A model generated the notes under the pieces. It ran no database searches and had not been told where the DNA came from. It saw nothing but the letters and a program-made list of their open reading frames with translations. 64,000 nt of DNA from positions 1 to 64,000 of the forward strand of contig NZ_JBEBRB010000007.1 in NCBI RefSeq assembly GCF_040395035.1, written 5' to 3'. Every line of letters begins with the position of its first letter. Position 1 is the stretch's first letter. Position numbers and translations under genes: made by a program. The stretch is from Parapedobacter lycopersici_A (GTDB lineage: Bacteria; Bacteroidota; Bacteroidia; Sphingobacteriales; Sphingobacteriaceae). Of the stretch, positions 26,705 through 34,473 are shown piece by piece.

Positions 26705-27841
26705 GAAGTTTCTGTACAGGCTGCCGTAAACCTCCAGTAAAAAATCATTGATAACATCGCCATGTGAAAAGCCGGTGTTGCAGCCATTTGTGATCACCAC
26801 CATGCCGAATTGCTCCTGGGGCTGAAAGTACATCGCACTGTACAGTCCGTAGGCAATCCCTTCGTGACCTGTCATCATTTTGCCGGGAATGAGATTCCCG
26901 ATAGTCCGCAAGGACATTCCATAGCCCGATTCCGTTGTTCGTACCGCCTGCATTACGCGGCTGTTCGCTGCTGAAATAATGCGTTTCCCGTCCACGACAC
27001 CGTAGTGCATATGCATCATCATGACCTTCGCAAGGTCCGATACAGTCATTTTCATGCCACCTGTTGGTGAAAAAACCGGGGTACTGTAACCCATTACATA
27101 CGTCTTCAGTGCGTCGGCGCGCGACCGGTACGCCTCCGGGGAAGCGGTGAACTCCTTGGTTTCGCCGTCATAGGCATACAGCGTGACAAATCGGTTGCTA
27201 TCCAGCTCGTCTACGTTATAGCCTCCATATATATCCAGCGGTTCCAGGATATGCCGGTGAATGTACCGGTCAAAACGTTCGCCTGAATACTTTTCAAGAA
27301 TGGCCCCAGCCAGGTTAAAGTTCAGGTTGCAGTATTGATACCCCGCATTTGGCGCATAGGCGTTGTATGCTTTGGCCCAGTCCGGATTTTTATCCGGATT
27401 GAGCGCATCCAGTGTAAAATAGCCGTTCTTATCGTTGATACTGGAGCGATGGGACAGGATCAGGCCCAGGGTAATTACCGAATCGGGGTAAGCGGGGTTA
27501 CGCACGCGGAAACCGATCAGGTTGCTTACATCATCGTCCAGCGACAGCTTCCCGGCTTCGACAAGCTGCATGATAGCGGTGGTTACAAATGACTTGGAGA
27601 TGGAAGCGATACGGAATATGCCGTCATTTTCAAGCGGTTCTCCGGTTTCCCTGTTTTTCAGGCCAAAGGACTTACTGTAAAGAACCGCATTGTCTTTAAC
27701 GACAGCAACGGACACCCCAATGGCCTGATATTTAGCCATAATGGCGTTGATTTCAGTTTCTGCTACCGATTGGGCGCGGGAAACCATAACCGTAGTCCAA
27801 AAGATAAAAACTACGGATAATATGTGTTTAATGTTCATCAT
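26696..27841 (-). CDS. Periplasmic serine hydrolase, class C beta-lactamase family
   Basis: The 381-residue protein has a signal peptide (through SRAQ, about residue 24) and a beta-lactamase/penicillin-binding-protein fold. The nucleophile motif is SISK (Ser80, Lys83) and the second motif is YCN (170-172). The ILSHRSSINDKNGYF and TGHEGIAYG segments fit the EstB/Pab87-like peptidases and esterases; a role as a true antibiotic-degrading enzyme is not supported. A second Met at position 2 is an equally good start. It has its own well-formed promoter 70 bases upstream. Confidence 0.88.
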   Translation of the reverse strand: MMNIKHILSVVFIFWTTVMVSRAQSVAETEINAIMAKYQAIGVSVAVVKDNAVLYSKSFGLKNRETGEPLENDGIFRIASISKSFVTTAIMQLVEAGKLSLDDDVSNLIGFRVRNPAYPDSVITLGLILSHRSSINDKNGYFTLDALNPDKNPDWAKAYNAYAPNAGYQYCNLNFNLAGAILEKYSGERFDRYIHRHILEPLDIYGGYNVDELDSNRFVTLYAYDGETKEFTASPEAYRSRADALKTYVMGYSTPVFSPTGGMKMTVSDLAKVMMMHMHYGVVDGKRIISAANSRVMQAVRTTESGYGMSLRTIGNLIPGKMMTGHEGIAYGLYSAMYFQPQEQFGMVVITNGCNTGFSHGDVINDFLLEVYGSLYRNFLQ

Positions 27842-27910
27842 ATGTCGTTACATGTTATGGAAATCGCATCAGTTAAAAGCGACATCCAAGATCTCACCAA
27901 TGTGGTCATT

Positions 27911-27942
27911 CAAAATTAGGTAATCGACCCGGTATTGGCAAA
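27911..27942 (-). promoter_or_regulatory. Promoter for the serine hydrolase gene
   Basis: Minus-strand TTTG (27942-27939), 20-base spacer, TAATTTTG (27918-27911): a full match to the Bacteroidota promoter. It implies a 5' leader of about 65 bases. Confidence 0.65.
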
Positions 27943-27971
27943 TCACGCCGGCACCCGCAGACTCCGTTGGT

Positions 27972-29492
27972 TTACCATCGGCCTCCGGCTCCCCCACCTC
28001 CGCTACTGCCACCTCCCCAGCTGCCGCCGGAACTGCTTGAACTGCGGCCACTCGATCCGCCACCCGAACCTGACCGGCTGCTGCCGGATGAAGAACTGCC
28101 AGGCTTCGTCCGGTTGAGCACCACTTTTCCGTGCGAGACGGTGTGCTTGCAGTTACTGCATTCCTGTATGCGTTCACCTTCCCCCGTATTGATTACAGTC
28201 GGCCGTTTCAGCACTTTCAGAAACGTGTTGGAAAATGTGCGGTAGCTACACGACGGACACGTTCCGTAGGTGGCGAAATGTTTACCCGGAAAGGAGACGG
28301 ACCGAATGCCTTCCGGGCCCTCACGCACCCATATTTCATACGTAAGGGAGCCCACACTTTCCTCTTTACGCTGCCCCTTATCGAGGTAACGCGACACGTC
28401 CCTTAGTTTATCCCGGTCTATTCGCTGCCAACCATCCCCCGGTGGTGCAACAAGCCGTCGTTTGTCAGCTTGCCGCCGCCGCAAAACGCCGTAGCCGAGC
28501 ATCCAGGTAAGCGGCATGGCGATTATGGGCAATGCCATCCGTTTATTGAAATCGGTGGTTGCCTTAAGCCGGTTGGCGGCATTCGCGAATGTTTTTCGGA
28601 TTTGCGAAAGCCCCTTGAAATACAACATAGTGATCCCTAATCCAAAAAAAACAGCCACATATAGGGGAAGGTAAGACCATCGGTACAACCACGAAACGGG
28701 TATGTTGAAGAACGAAATAAAAAATATGGAAAAAAACCCGAAAAGAAGGAGCCCCACACCACCGAAGATCAGGTATATGCCCGTTGATGTCTTCGCCGGT
28801 TTCCGTCCGCTGCGTGTCGGAATACGGTTATACGCACGGGAAGCAACCTTCCACAGCAGGTAATAGAGCACGAAAGCAATCACGAAGGAGAGGAACGCCG
28901 TTTGGTTCCTGTAGAAAAACGAGCTTTCACGCAACAGGCTCCGCTGTAGATCAGCCGCTGCATCGGGGTTGAGCACAACGGTTTTCACAGCATCCATGGC
29001 TGCAAGCACGCCATTGTCATAATCTCCCCCTCGGAACAACGGTACCATCCGCGTTTCACCGATACGCTTTAACAGTGCGTCGGGCAATACTGCTTCCATG
29101 CCATACCCCGTAATAAACCGGTAGGCCCGTTTGTTTGTGGAAACGAACAGCAACAGCCCGTTATTCGCCGGCGCCTTGCCAATCCCCCACGTATTGAAGA
29201 GGTCCAGCGCAAACCGGAAGTCGTCGTCGCCGGCAAAGTCATCCACAACTACCACTGCCAGTTCGGCCGCCGTGGCGGCATCCACCATACGCGCCAGCCG
29301 GTTCAATGAATCCACGGTAAGCGGACTAAGAATACCGGAAGGATTACTCACGTAATACGCCTGCCCCTGTTCTTTCGGCGAGGGGATGGTAGCAACCTGG
29401 TATTGGGCCGTCGCTTGTCCGCCAGCAAAAGCCAGAAAAAAACAGATCAGCAACCGGATGCCCTGTTGGTATCGATACGGAATATTGTTCAT
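27972..29492 (-). CDS. TPM-domain membrane protein with Cys-rich motif and Gly/Ser tail
   Basis: The 506-residue protein has a signal peptide (through about residue 30), a TPM domain (about 40-170; VSNPSGILSPLTVDSLNRL and RFITGYGMEAVLPDALLKRIGE), then several membrane helices (about 197-215, 238-265, 272-292). Two CxxC pairs (CPSC and CSNC) follow in a zinc-ribbon-like part, and the C terminus is a Gly/Ser tail ending GGGGAGGRW. This resembles the YgcG family. TPM domains bind metal and occur in photosystem repair proteins and phosphatases; the role here is unknown. The start at 29492 is fixed by a promoter between it and the upstream ATG at 29561. Confidence 0.85.
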   Translation of the reverse strand: MNNIPYRYQQGIRLLICFFLAFAGGQATAQYQVATIPSPKEQGQAYYVSNPSGILSPLTVDSLNRLARMVDAATAAELAVVVVDDFAGDDDFRFALDLFNTWGIGKAPANNGLLLFVSTNKRAYRFITGYGMEAVLPDALLKRIGETRMVPLFRGGDYDNGVLAAMDAVKTVVLNPDAAADLQRSLLRESSFFYRNQTAFLSFVIAFVLYYLLWKVASRAYNRIPTRSGRKPAKTSTGIYLIFGGVGLLLFGFFSIFFISFFNIPVSWLYRWSYLPLYVAVFFGLGITMLYFKGLSQIRKTFANAANRLKATTDFNKRMALPIIAMPLTWMLGYGVLRRRQADKRRLVAPPGDGWQRIDRDKLRDVSRYLDKGQRKEESVGSLTYEIWVREGPEGIRSVSFPGKHFATYGTCPSCSYRTFSNTFLKVLKRPTVINTGEGERIQECSNCKHTVSHGKVVLNRTKPGSSSSGSSRSGSGGGSSGRSSSSSGGSWGGGSSGGGGAGGRW

Positions 29493-29499
29493 TGATTTC

Positions 29500-29527
29500 C
29501 AAATATAGAAATCATTCTTGACGACAA
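29500..29527 (-). promoter_or_regulatory. Promoter for the TPM-domain gene
   Basis: Minus-strand TTG (29527-29525), 17-base spacer, TATATTTG (29507-29500). The -7 element ends seven bases before the ATG at 29492. Confidence 0.6.
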
Positions 29528-29554
29528 CTGTACCTGTAGCGGACATATTTGTCG

Positions 29555-29586
29555 TTTGCACAACTACTTAACTTTGGCTATTTTTG
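29555..29586 (+). promoter_or_regulatory. Promoter for ndk
   Basis: TTTG (29555-29558), 20-base spacer, TATTTTTG (29579-29586): a full match to the Bacteroidota promoter consensus, 15 bases before the ndk ATG. It is divergent from the TPM gene promoter. Confidence 0.75.
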
Positions 29587-29601
29587 CGCAAAATTTTTTA
29601 A

Positions 29602-30024
29602 ATGATAACAACAAATAAAACTTTCACCATGATTAAGCCCGACGCCGTAAACAACGGCCATGTGGGTGCAATTTTAAATGACATCATTGCGGGGGGGTTC
29701 AAAATCGTAGCGATGAAATACATCCGCCTTTCGGAAGAAACCGCTGGCGCATTTTACGCGGTACATGCCGAACGCCCGTTTTATGGCGACCTGGTGAATT
29801 TTATGACTTCCGGTCCGATTGTGGCCGCTATTCTTGAAAAAGAGAACGCCGTGGAAGCGTTCCGTACGCTGATTGGCGCGACAGATCCCGCAAAAGCGGC
29901 CACCGGCACAATCCGCAACAAATATGCGAACTCTATCGAAGCCAATGCGATCCACGGCTCCGACTCAGATGAAAATGCGGAAATCGAAGGTAATTTCTTC
30001 TTTTCGCAGTTCGAACGGTTTTAA
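29602..30024 (+). CDS. ndk: Nucleoside diphosphate kinase
   Basis: The 140-residue product is NDK, which balances nucleoside triphosphate pools through a phospho-His intermediate. The active-site His118 lies in NAIHGSDS, and TFTMIKPDAV and RNKYANSIEANAIHGSDS are family signatures. It is monocistronic, between a strong promoter and a strong terminator. Confidence 0.97.
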   Translation: MITTNKTFTMIKPDAVNNGHVGAILNDIIAGGFKIVAMKYIRLSEETAGAFYAVHAERPFYGDLVNFMTSGPIVAAILEKENAVEAFRTLIGATDPAKAATGTIRNKYANSIEANAIHGSDSDENAEIEGNFFFSQFERF

Positions 30025-30030
30025 AATGTG

Positions 30031-30061
30031 AGCCTAACAGGCGATCGCCTGTTAGGCTTTT
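30031..30061 (+). terminator. Rho-independent terminator after ndk
   Basis: A fully palindromic hairpin runs from AGCCTAACAGGCGA to TCGCCTGTTAGGCT (30031-30058) and leads into TTTTT. It ends just before the convergent ybeY stop codon. Confidence 0.85.
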
Positions 30062-30066
30062 AATTG

Positions 30067-30492
30067 TTAAAAACCCCTCCGGGCCAGGTAAAAGTCTTCT
30101 TTCTCCGTCATCCGGGTTTTTTCCTGCTTTCCTTTATCGCCGTAACCGCAGAGATGCAAAATACCATGTATCATTACGCGGTGCAATTCGTCTTTTTCAG
30201 CAACCCCGAAAGTGCCCGCATTTTCACGCACCCGGTCTATACTGATAAAAATATCACCGGCGATCATTTCGGCCTGCTCACTGTTGTCGAATGTAACAAT
30301 ATCTGTATATGTATCGTGCTGGAGGTACTGTTTGTTAATATCCAGTAACTGTGCATCGCTGCACAGGATGAAGCTGATTTCGCCGGGCTTATAACCCTCT
30401 TCGCGAATGGCCTCCCGGATCCATTGGCGCAACGCGATTTTCTGACGTAGTCGATACGCCGTATCTTCCGTAAAAAAATGGATTTTCCCCAT
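30067..30492 (-). CDS. ybeY: Endoribonuclease YbeY
   Basis: The 141-residue product is YbeY, a zinc endoribonuclease in 16S rRNA 3' maturation and ribosome quality control. DTYTDIVTFDN, AGDIFISIDRVRENA and HGILHLCGYGDK are recognisable. The usual zinc motif HGxLHLxGYDH is altered at its end: after CGY comes GDK, so the third His is replaced, probably by Asp, which I recall as normal for Bacteroidota YbeY. Start 30492 (MGKIHFF) fits the family better than the longer frame to 30555, which overlaps ruvX. Confidence 0.92.
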   Translation of the reverse strand: MGKIHFFTEDTAYRLRQKIALRQWIREAIREEGYKPGEISFILCSDAQLLDINKQYLQHDTYTDIVTFDNSEQAEMIAGDIFISIDRVRENAGTFGVAEKDELHRVMIHGILHLCGYGDKGKQEKTRMTEKEDFYLARRGF

Positions 30493-30515
30493 GTTCAGTG
30501 ATATGATGCCGATGC

Positions 30516-30523
30516 CAAAGGTA
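30516..30523 (-). promoter_or_regulatory. Candidate promoter -7 element for ybeY
   Basis: Minus-strand TACCTTTG lies between the ruvX stop codon and the chosen ybeY start, 23 bases upstream of the ATG. It supports the shorter ybeY frame. Confidence 0.4.
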
Positions 30524-30529
30524 GGAAGT

Positions 30530-30949
30530 TTATCCCTGAAAATCGCGCCGCTCAAGGTACGACTGCAGGATCAACACAGCCGATACCCGATCAATAAGGG
30601 ATTTGTCCTGCCGTTTTTTCTTCGTGATGCCGCTTTGAGCGATACTCGTTGAAGCCATCTTGGAGGTAAACCGTTCATCGATGGTATCCACAGGAACAGC
30701 CGGAAAAGTCCGTCGCAATGCACGGATAAAACCCCGTACGTGCTGGGCCGATTCCGACTCGGTGCCATCGAGCTGGCGGGGTTCGCCCACCACGAATGTG
30801 CTTACGGTTTCCTTTTCGAGATAAGCCTTCACGTATTCCAGCACATCTTTGGCGTGCACCGTATCCAAAGCCGTGGCAATAAGCTGCAGCGGGTCCGTCA
30901 CGGCAATGCCTACCCGCTTGGTACCGTAATCAAAAGCCATGATGCGCAT
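30530..30949 (-). CDS. ruvX: Holliday junction resolvase-like RuvX/YqgF
   Basis: The 139-residue product has the YqgF RNase-H-like fold: AFDYGTKRVGIAVTDP at the start, VVGEPRQLDGTESESA, and VDTIDERFTSKMA with the catalytic acids. It is linked to pre-16S rRNA 5' end processing, which suits its place directly upstream of ybeY. A TACCTTTG element lies eight bases before its ATG. Confidence 0.94.
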   Translation of the reverse strand: MRIMAFDYGTKRVGIAVTDPLQLIATALDTVHAKDVLEYVKAYLEKETVSTFVVGEPRQLDGTESESAQHVRGFIRALRRTFPAVPVDTIDERFTSKMASTSIAQSGITKKKRQDKSLIDRVSAVLILQSYLERRDFQG

Positions 30950-30957
30950 CGTACCTG

Positions 30958-30965
30958 CAAAGGTA
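30958..30965 (-). promoter_or_regulatory. Promoter -7 element for ruvX
   Basis: Minus-strand TACCTTTG in the 18-base gap between the fibre gene stop and the ruvX ATG, eight bases upstream of the ATG. It lets ruvX-ybeY be transcribed apart from the secreted-protein locus upstream. Confidence 0.5.
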
Positions 30966-30967
30966 CA

Positions 30968-33900
30968 TTATTTCACATTTACGAGTACCTTTATTTTACC
31001 CACGCCATCGCCATCATACTCCTGCAGGGCCTTTCCGATCACCTGACCAACCCTTACCCTGTCCGGATCTGCCCTCATTGCCACACCAGGTTGCGAAGAT
31101 GTCACCAGCAAATCGCCGCGTTTGATCGCGCCGCCTTCCAGGCACACCTTTGTCGGGATAACCCCTACTACACCCATGGGTACTTTATCGGAAATATCCG
31201 CATCCATATTTTCCTCGGTGAGCAACACACCCGGTTTGGTTGCATATACCCCAACGACGAGTGTCGAATATGCCTCGCTTGATTTCTCCACGGTGCGGTC
31301 TTCATCCACGGCGATGACCAGTACATCACCGGCTTCATACGCAGCGAAGTTGCCCATCACGTCAAAGGCTTCAGCGATATCGGCTCCACTGTTCTGTGTG
31401 CCGCCATTAAAAAAGCCCCGGCCGGCCTTGTTGATCCGCGCCACATTAGCGCTATTACTTTGGAACATTGCCACATTGCCGGATGGCCCTTGGTGGTTGG
31501 CCAATAGCGCGCTTCCGGTTCCGGTTGTAGTAATGTGAACGGTTGGCTGGCCGTTGGCATTGTTAAAGTTCGCAAACCGACCCGCTTTTCCGGTTCCGAA
31601 ATTAGGGACAAAACCCGAAATAGCATTCCCACCCCCATCCGCCGATGCCTCAACGCCATCGCCATTTCCACCGGCATTCGCGGTGATGCCATTTCCGTTA
31701 CCGTTGCTGAGGGCGAGTACCGCGGGACCATTACCGGCTGCGTTGGATGAATAGAAGAGTCCCGCATAGCCCCCTGTGCCCGATGAAACGCCGTAGATTC
31801 CGGCCGTTCCGAAGTTTGCGAATTGCGAATTAACCTCACCCTTCACCGCGGGGGAAGTTCCTGTCGTACGGTCCACCCTAAAGTTCCCCGCGATCCCGTT
31901 ACCCACGGTTGTCACCGTAATCACATCGCTGGTGTTATCTTCTCCAAAAATATTGAACCGCCCGGCACGGCCTGTTGCAAAGCTCGGCACCCAAGCGTAC
32001 AAGGCATTACCCGCACCGTCAATATTGGCTTCCACGGCATTACCGTCTTTGCCGGCATTCGCCGTAATCGCGTTGCCGTTGCCGTCTGTGATCGAAACCA
32101 ATGCCGGGCCGTTGCCCACTGGATTAGAAGCATGAAAGAGGCCGGCGAATCCGCCAGTACCCGAGGAGGTTCCAAAAATACCCGCAGCGCCGAAATTGCC
32201 AAAAATGGTATTTACTTCGGCTCTTACCGCGGCCGCTACACTGTTATTATTATCCACCCGAAAAGACGCTGCGTTCCCTTGCGTGTTGTCTGGGATATTG
32301 CCATTGCCGTTCGTTTCAATTTCAAGGGTGTTGCCTGTGGTATTCGTCTGGTTGAAGTTCTCAAACCTGCCGGCACGGCCAGTACTGTTGTTCAAGCCCA
32401 CTTGCCCCAGGACGCCGATACCCGTACCTGCCGTGTTCGTTGCAACAAAACCCCGCACACCATACCCGCCTCCGTCGTTCCGCCCCACAACCGCCCCGGC
32501 AATATCGCTGGTGGTACGTCCTACCACCGCCTCGCCGCCGCCGTTATTGTCGCCGACGACACCAGCTGATGTCTGCGAAGTGGTAATGCCGTGAACGCCA
32601 AAGCCGGAACCGGTCGATGCTCGTACACCTGCTCCGTTGCCGGTTGTCGTGACATTGATTACAGTTCCGTTGCCCACCGTATTGGCGTTGAGGACGGCAT
32701 TATTGTTGGCGTTGTTGAAAATTGAAATGCTTGCCGGGATGCCGGTGTTACTGGTAGCCGTCAAACCTGTACCCGAGTTACTGTTTGCATACACGCCGGT
32801 CCCATTGGCTGATGCGTTGCCATACACACCTAGACCATTGGGGGTAGACCCATATACTCCCCAACCGGACCCGCCCTGCGAACCCCATACACCGACGCCC
32901 AATCCGCCGGTACCATTATTGATACCTCGGACAGCAGCGGAAAATCCGCCGGGTGCAGTGGACGAAATGATACCACGGACAGCCGCGATACTGGAAGTTG
33001 TCGTATTATTAATGCCTTCGAGTGAAACCCCATCACCATTGTTCGCTATGGAAAACAGTGTTGCTGCATTGTTTTCAATCGTGGCATAAGGAAGCACGAA
33101 TCCGCCGCCGCCTAAGGCCGCAGGGATCCACTGCGTACCATCAAACCGCAGCGACTGCCCGGCCACAGGTGCGGTGTTGCTAACCGGAATACCCTGAAGT
33201 CCAGCGACTACGGGATCTGGATAATTGCCTGACAGATCTCCACCGGCCACTACGTCGTCTATGGTAGCGTCGCTACCGGCGGGACCGGGATCACCCTGGG
33301 GACCGGCAGGGCCAACAGGACCAACTGGGCCAGGATCACCTTGTGCACCGACAGGTCCGGGATCACCCTGGGGACCGGCAGGACCTTGAAAGCCGGGATC
33401 GCCTTGTGGACCCCGTGGACCGACAGGACCAGTGGGGCCTTCAGGACCAATAGGGCCTTGGAAGCCGGGATCGCCTTGTGGGCCGACAGGGCCAACCGGC
33501 CCCATATCGCCTGTATCTCCTTTTACTCCCCGCGGACCAGCAGGACCGGCAGGGCCAGTGTTACCGCCGGCCGTATATAATGCAAACGGCACACTCATCA
33601 GCTGTGTTGTACCCAGATCCGCATAGCCACCGTTGTCAACAGCCAACTCTACCTTAACAAATTGATTGGCGTCCTGCCAGGGTATAGCTGCAAATGTCCC
33701 CTGTGATGCGGTACCTCTACCGATCTGCAAGGTGAAAAGGCCAAGGGTATTGGTTTTTACACGATGTTCTTCGCGGTATTGCACCGCTCCGCTGGCCGAG
33801 CCCCCGATAATGGATATACGCACGTCGACATTCCTACCTGCCATAACCGTCCCGTCAAGATTGCGGGCGACAGCCTGATAATTGATGCCGGTCAGTCCCG

Positions 33901-33970
33901 ATTGTGCCTGTACCATAAGGCCAGCCAGCATCAGGACGACAACTACGCAATAAGAAAAATACCGCTTCAT
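30968..33970 (-). CDS. Secreted fibre-like protein with collagen-like stretch
   Basis: The 1000-residue protein has a signal peptide (through VQAQ, residue 23) and an N-terminal beta domain (25-135) with GINYQAVARNLDG, which recurs in Bacteroidota surface proteins. Residues 139-231 are 31 uninterrupted Gly-X-Y triplets. A Gly/Asn-rich body (about 290-835) follows, with repeats of about 127 residues (near 562-688 and 689-815) plus an earlier partial copy near 525. The C-terminal domain (about 860-1000) has SGADIAEAFDV, LVVGVYATKPG and a GGAIKRGDLLVTSSQPG segment, like modules I recall from other fibres. It should trimerise outside the cell. It has no T9SS sorting tail. It is the last gene of a four-gene locus. 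Confidence 0.85.
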   Translation of the reverse strand: MKRYFSYCVVVVLMLAGLMVQAQSGLTGINYQAVARNLDGTVMAGRNVDVRISIIGGSASGAVQYREEHRVKTNTLGLFTLQIGRGTASQGTFAAIPWQDANQFVKVELAVDNGGYADLGTTQLMSVPFALYTAGGNTGPAGPAGPRGVKGDTGDMGPVGPVGPQGDPGFQGPIGPEGPTGPVGPRGPQGDPGFQGPAGPQGDPGPVGAQGDPGPVGPVGPAGPQGDPGPAGSDATIDDVVAGGDLSGNYPDPVVAGLQGIPVSNTAPVAGQSLRFDGTQWIPAALGGGGFVLPYATIENNAATLFSIANNGDGVSLEGINNTTTSSIAAVRGIISSTAPGGFSAAVRGINNGTGGLGVGVWGSQGGSGWGVYGSTPNGLGVYGNASANGTGVYANSNSGTGLTATSNTGIPASISIFNNANNNAVLNANTVGNGTVINVTTTGNGAGVRASTGSGFGVHGITTSQTSAGVVGDNNGGGEAVVGRTTSDIAGAVVGRNDGGGYGVRGFVATNTAGTGIGVLGQVGLNNSTGRAGRFENFNQTNTTGNTLEIETNGNGNIPDNTQGNAASFRVDNNNSVAAAVRAEVNTIFGNFGAAGIFGTSSGTGGFAGLFHASNPVGNGPALVSITDGNGNAITANAGKDGNAVEANIDGAGNALYAWVPSFATGRAGRFNIFGEDNTSDVITVTTVGNGIAGNFRVDRTTGTSPAVKGEVNSQFANFGTAGIYGVSSGTGGYAGLFYSSNAAGNGPAVLALSNGNGNGITANAGGNGDGVEASADGGGNAISGFVPNFGTGKAGRFANFNNANGQPTVHITTTGTGSALLANHQGPSGNVAMFQSNSANVARINKAGRGFFNGGTQNSGADIAEAFDVMGNFAAYEAGDVLVIAVDEDRTVEKSSEAYSTLVVGVYATKPGVLLTEENMDADISDKVPMGVVGVIPTKVCLEGGAIKRGDLLVTSSQPGVAMRADPDRVRVGQVIGKALQEYDGDGVGKIKVLVNVK

Positions 33971-34001
33971 ATGCTTATGTATCTGATTTGTTAGCGTATT
34001 G

Positions 34002-34442
34002 TTATTGTTCTTCTTTTACATCGCCCTGCGTCGGCACCGTGTGTTCTGGCGGAGTGGCCTGCTCGGTTCCGGTACTTTCTTCGGCTTTCGACGCTGAGAG
34101 TAGCTTGTCGGCCCCTGCGTTATGGGCCGGTTGCGGAGTCGTTGCACTCCTCAGGGCCGTACTTCTGGATCCGGGGGGCGTATAGTTCTCGAAAATCAGC
34201 GCCCGAAGTTCCTGGGATGAATTCGGAGAAACTTCGTGCGTGGGGTTAATCGAAAGTGTTTGTATTTTATTTACGGCTCCCGTACTGAACAGAATTGGCC
34301 TATTTTCAGTGCCATCCTTGGATAAGAGTCTACGGATACGCGCTTCCGACACGTTATCTTGCCTGGTCTGCGCCTGGGTGTGCATTGCAAGGACTGTCAT
34401 CAATGTTGCGATCAGCAGGGGGTAGATTGTCTGTCTTTTCAT
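34002..34442 (-). CDS. Secreted protein of unknown function
   Basis: The 146-residue product has a signal peptide (about 1-25, ending MHTQAQ) and a soluble remainder rich in Ser, Thr, Pro and Glu with no known domain. The second half (SSQELRALIFENYTPPG, then a Thr/Pro/Glu-rich tail) looks disordered. It lies between the PorV-family gene and the fibre gene with gaps of about 31 bases each side, so it is probably cotranscribed and may be a processing or anchoring partner. MKRQTIY at 34442 is chosen because it starts the signal peptide; the frame is open to 34493, inside the upstream gene. Confidence 0.65.
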   Translation of the reverse strand: MKRQTIYPLLIATLMTVLAMHTQAQTRQDNVSEARIRRLLSKDGTENRPILFSTGAVNKIQTLSINPTHEVSPNSSQELRALIFENYTPPGSRSTALRSATTPQPAHNAGADKLLSASKAEESTGTEQATPPEHTVPTQGDVKEEQ

Positions 34443-34473
34443 GTGTTTATATTTTAATTCGATTGTATTATTA

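Noticed and set aside
26696..27841. Serine hydrolase as an antibiotic-resistance beta-lactamase
   Set aside because: Only the general SxxK and YxN motifs of the superfamily are seen; the overall pattern fits peptidase/esterase relatives and there is no resistance context.
31823..32569. Long plus-strand open frames opposite the fibre gene
   Set aside because: They mirror the Gly/Asn-rich repeats of the minus-strand gene, have no start context or recognisable domain, and the minus-strand product has a signal peptide and coherent repeats.
31390..33970. Fibre gene as a phage tail fibre in a prophage
   Set aside because: No capsid, terminase, integrase or other phage genes adjoin; it has a signal peptide and T9SS neighbours instead.
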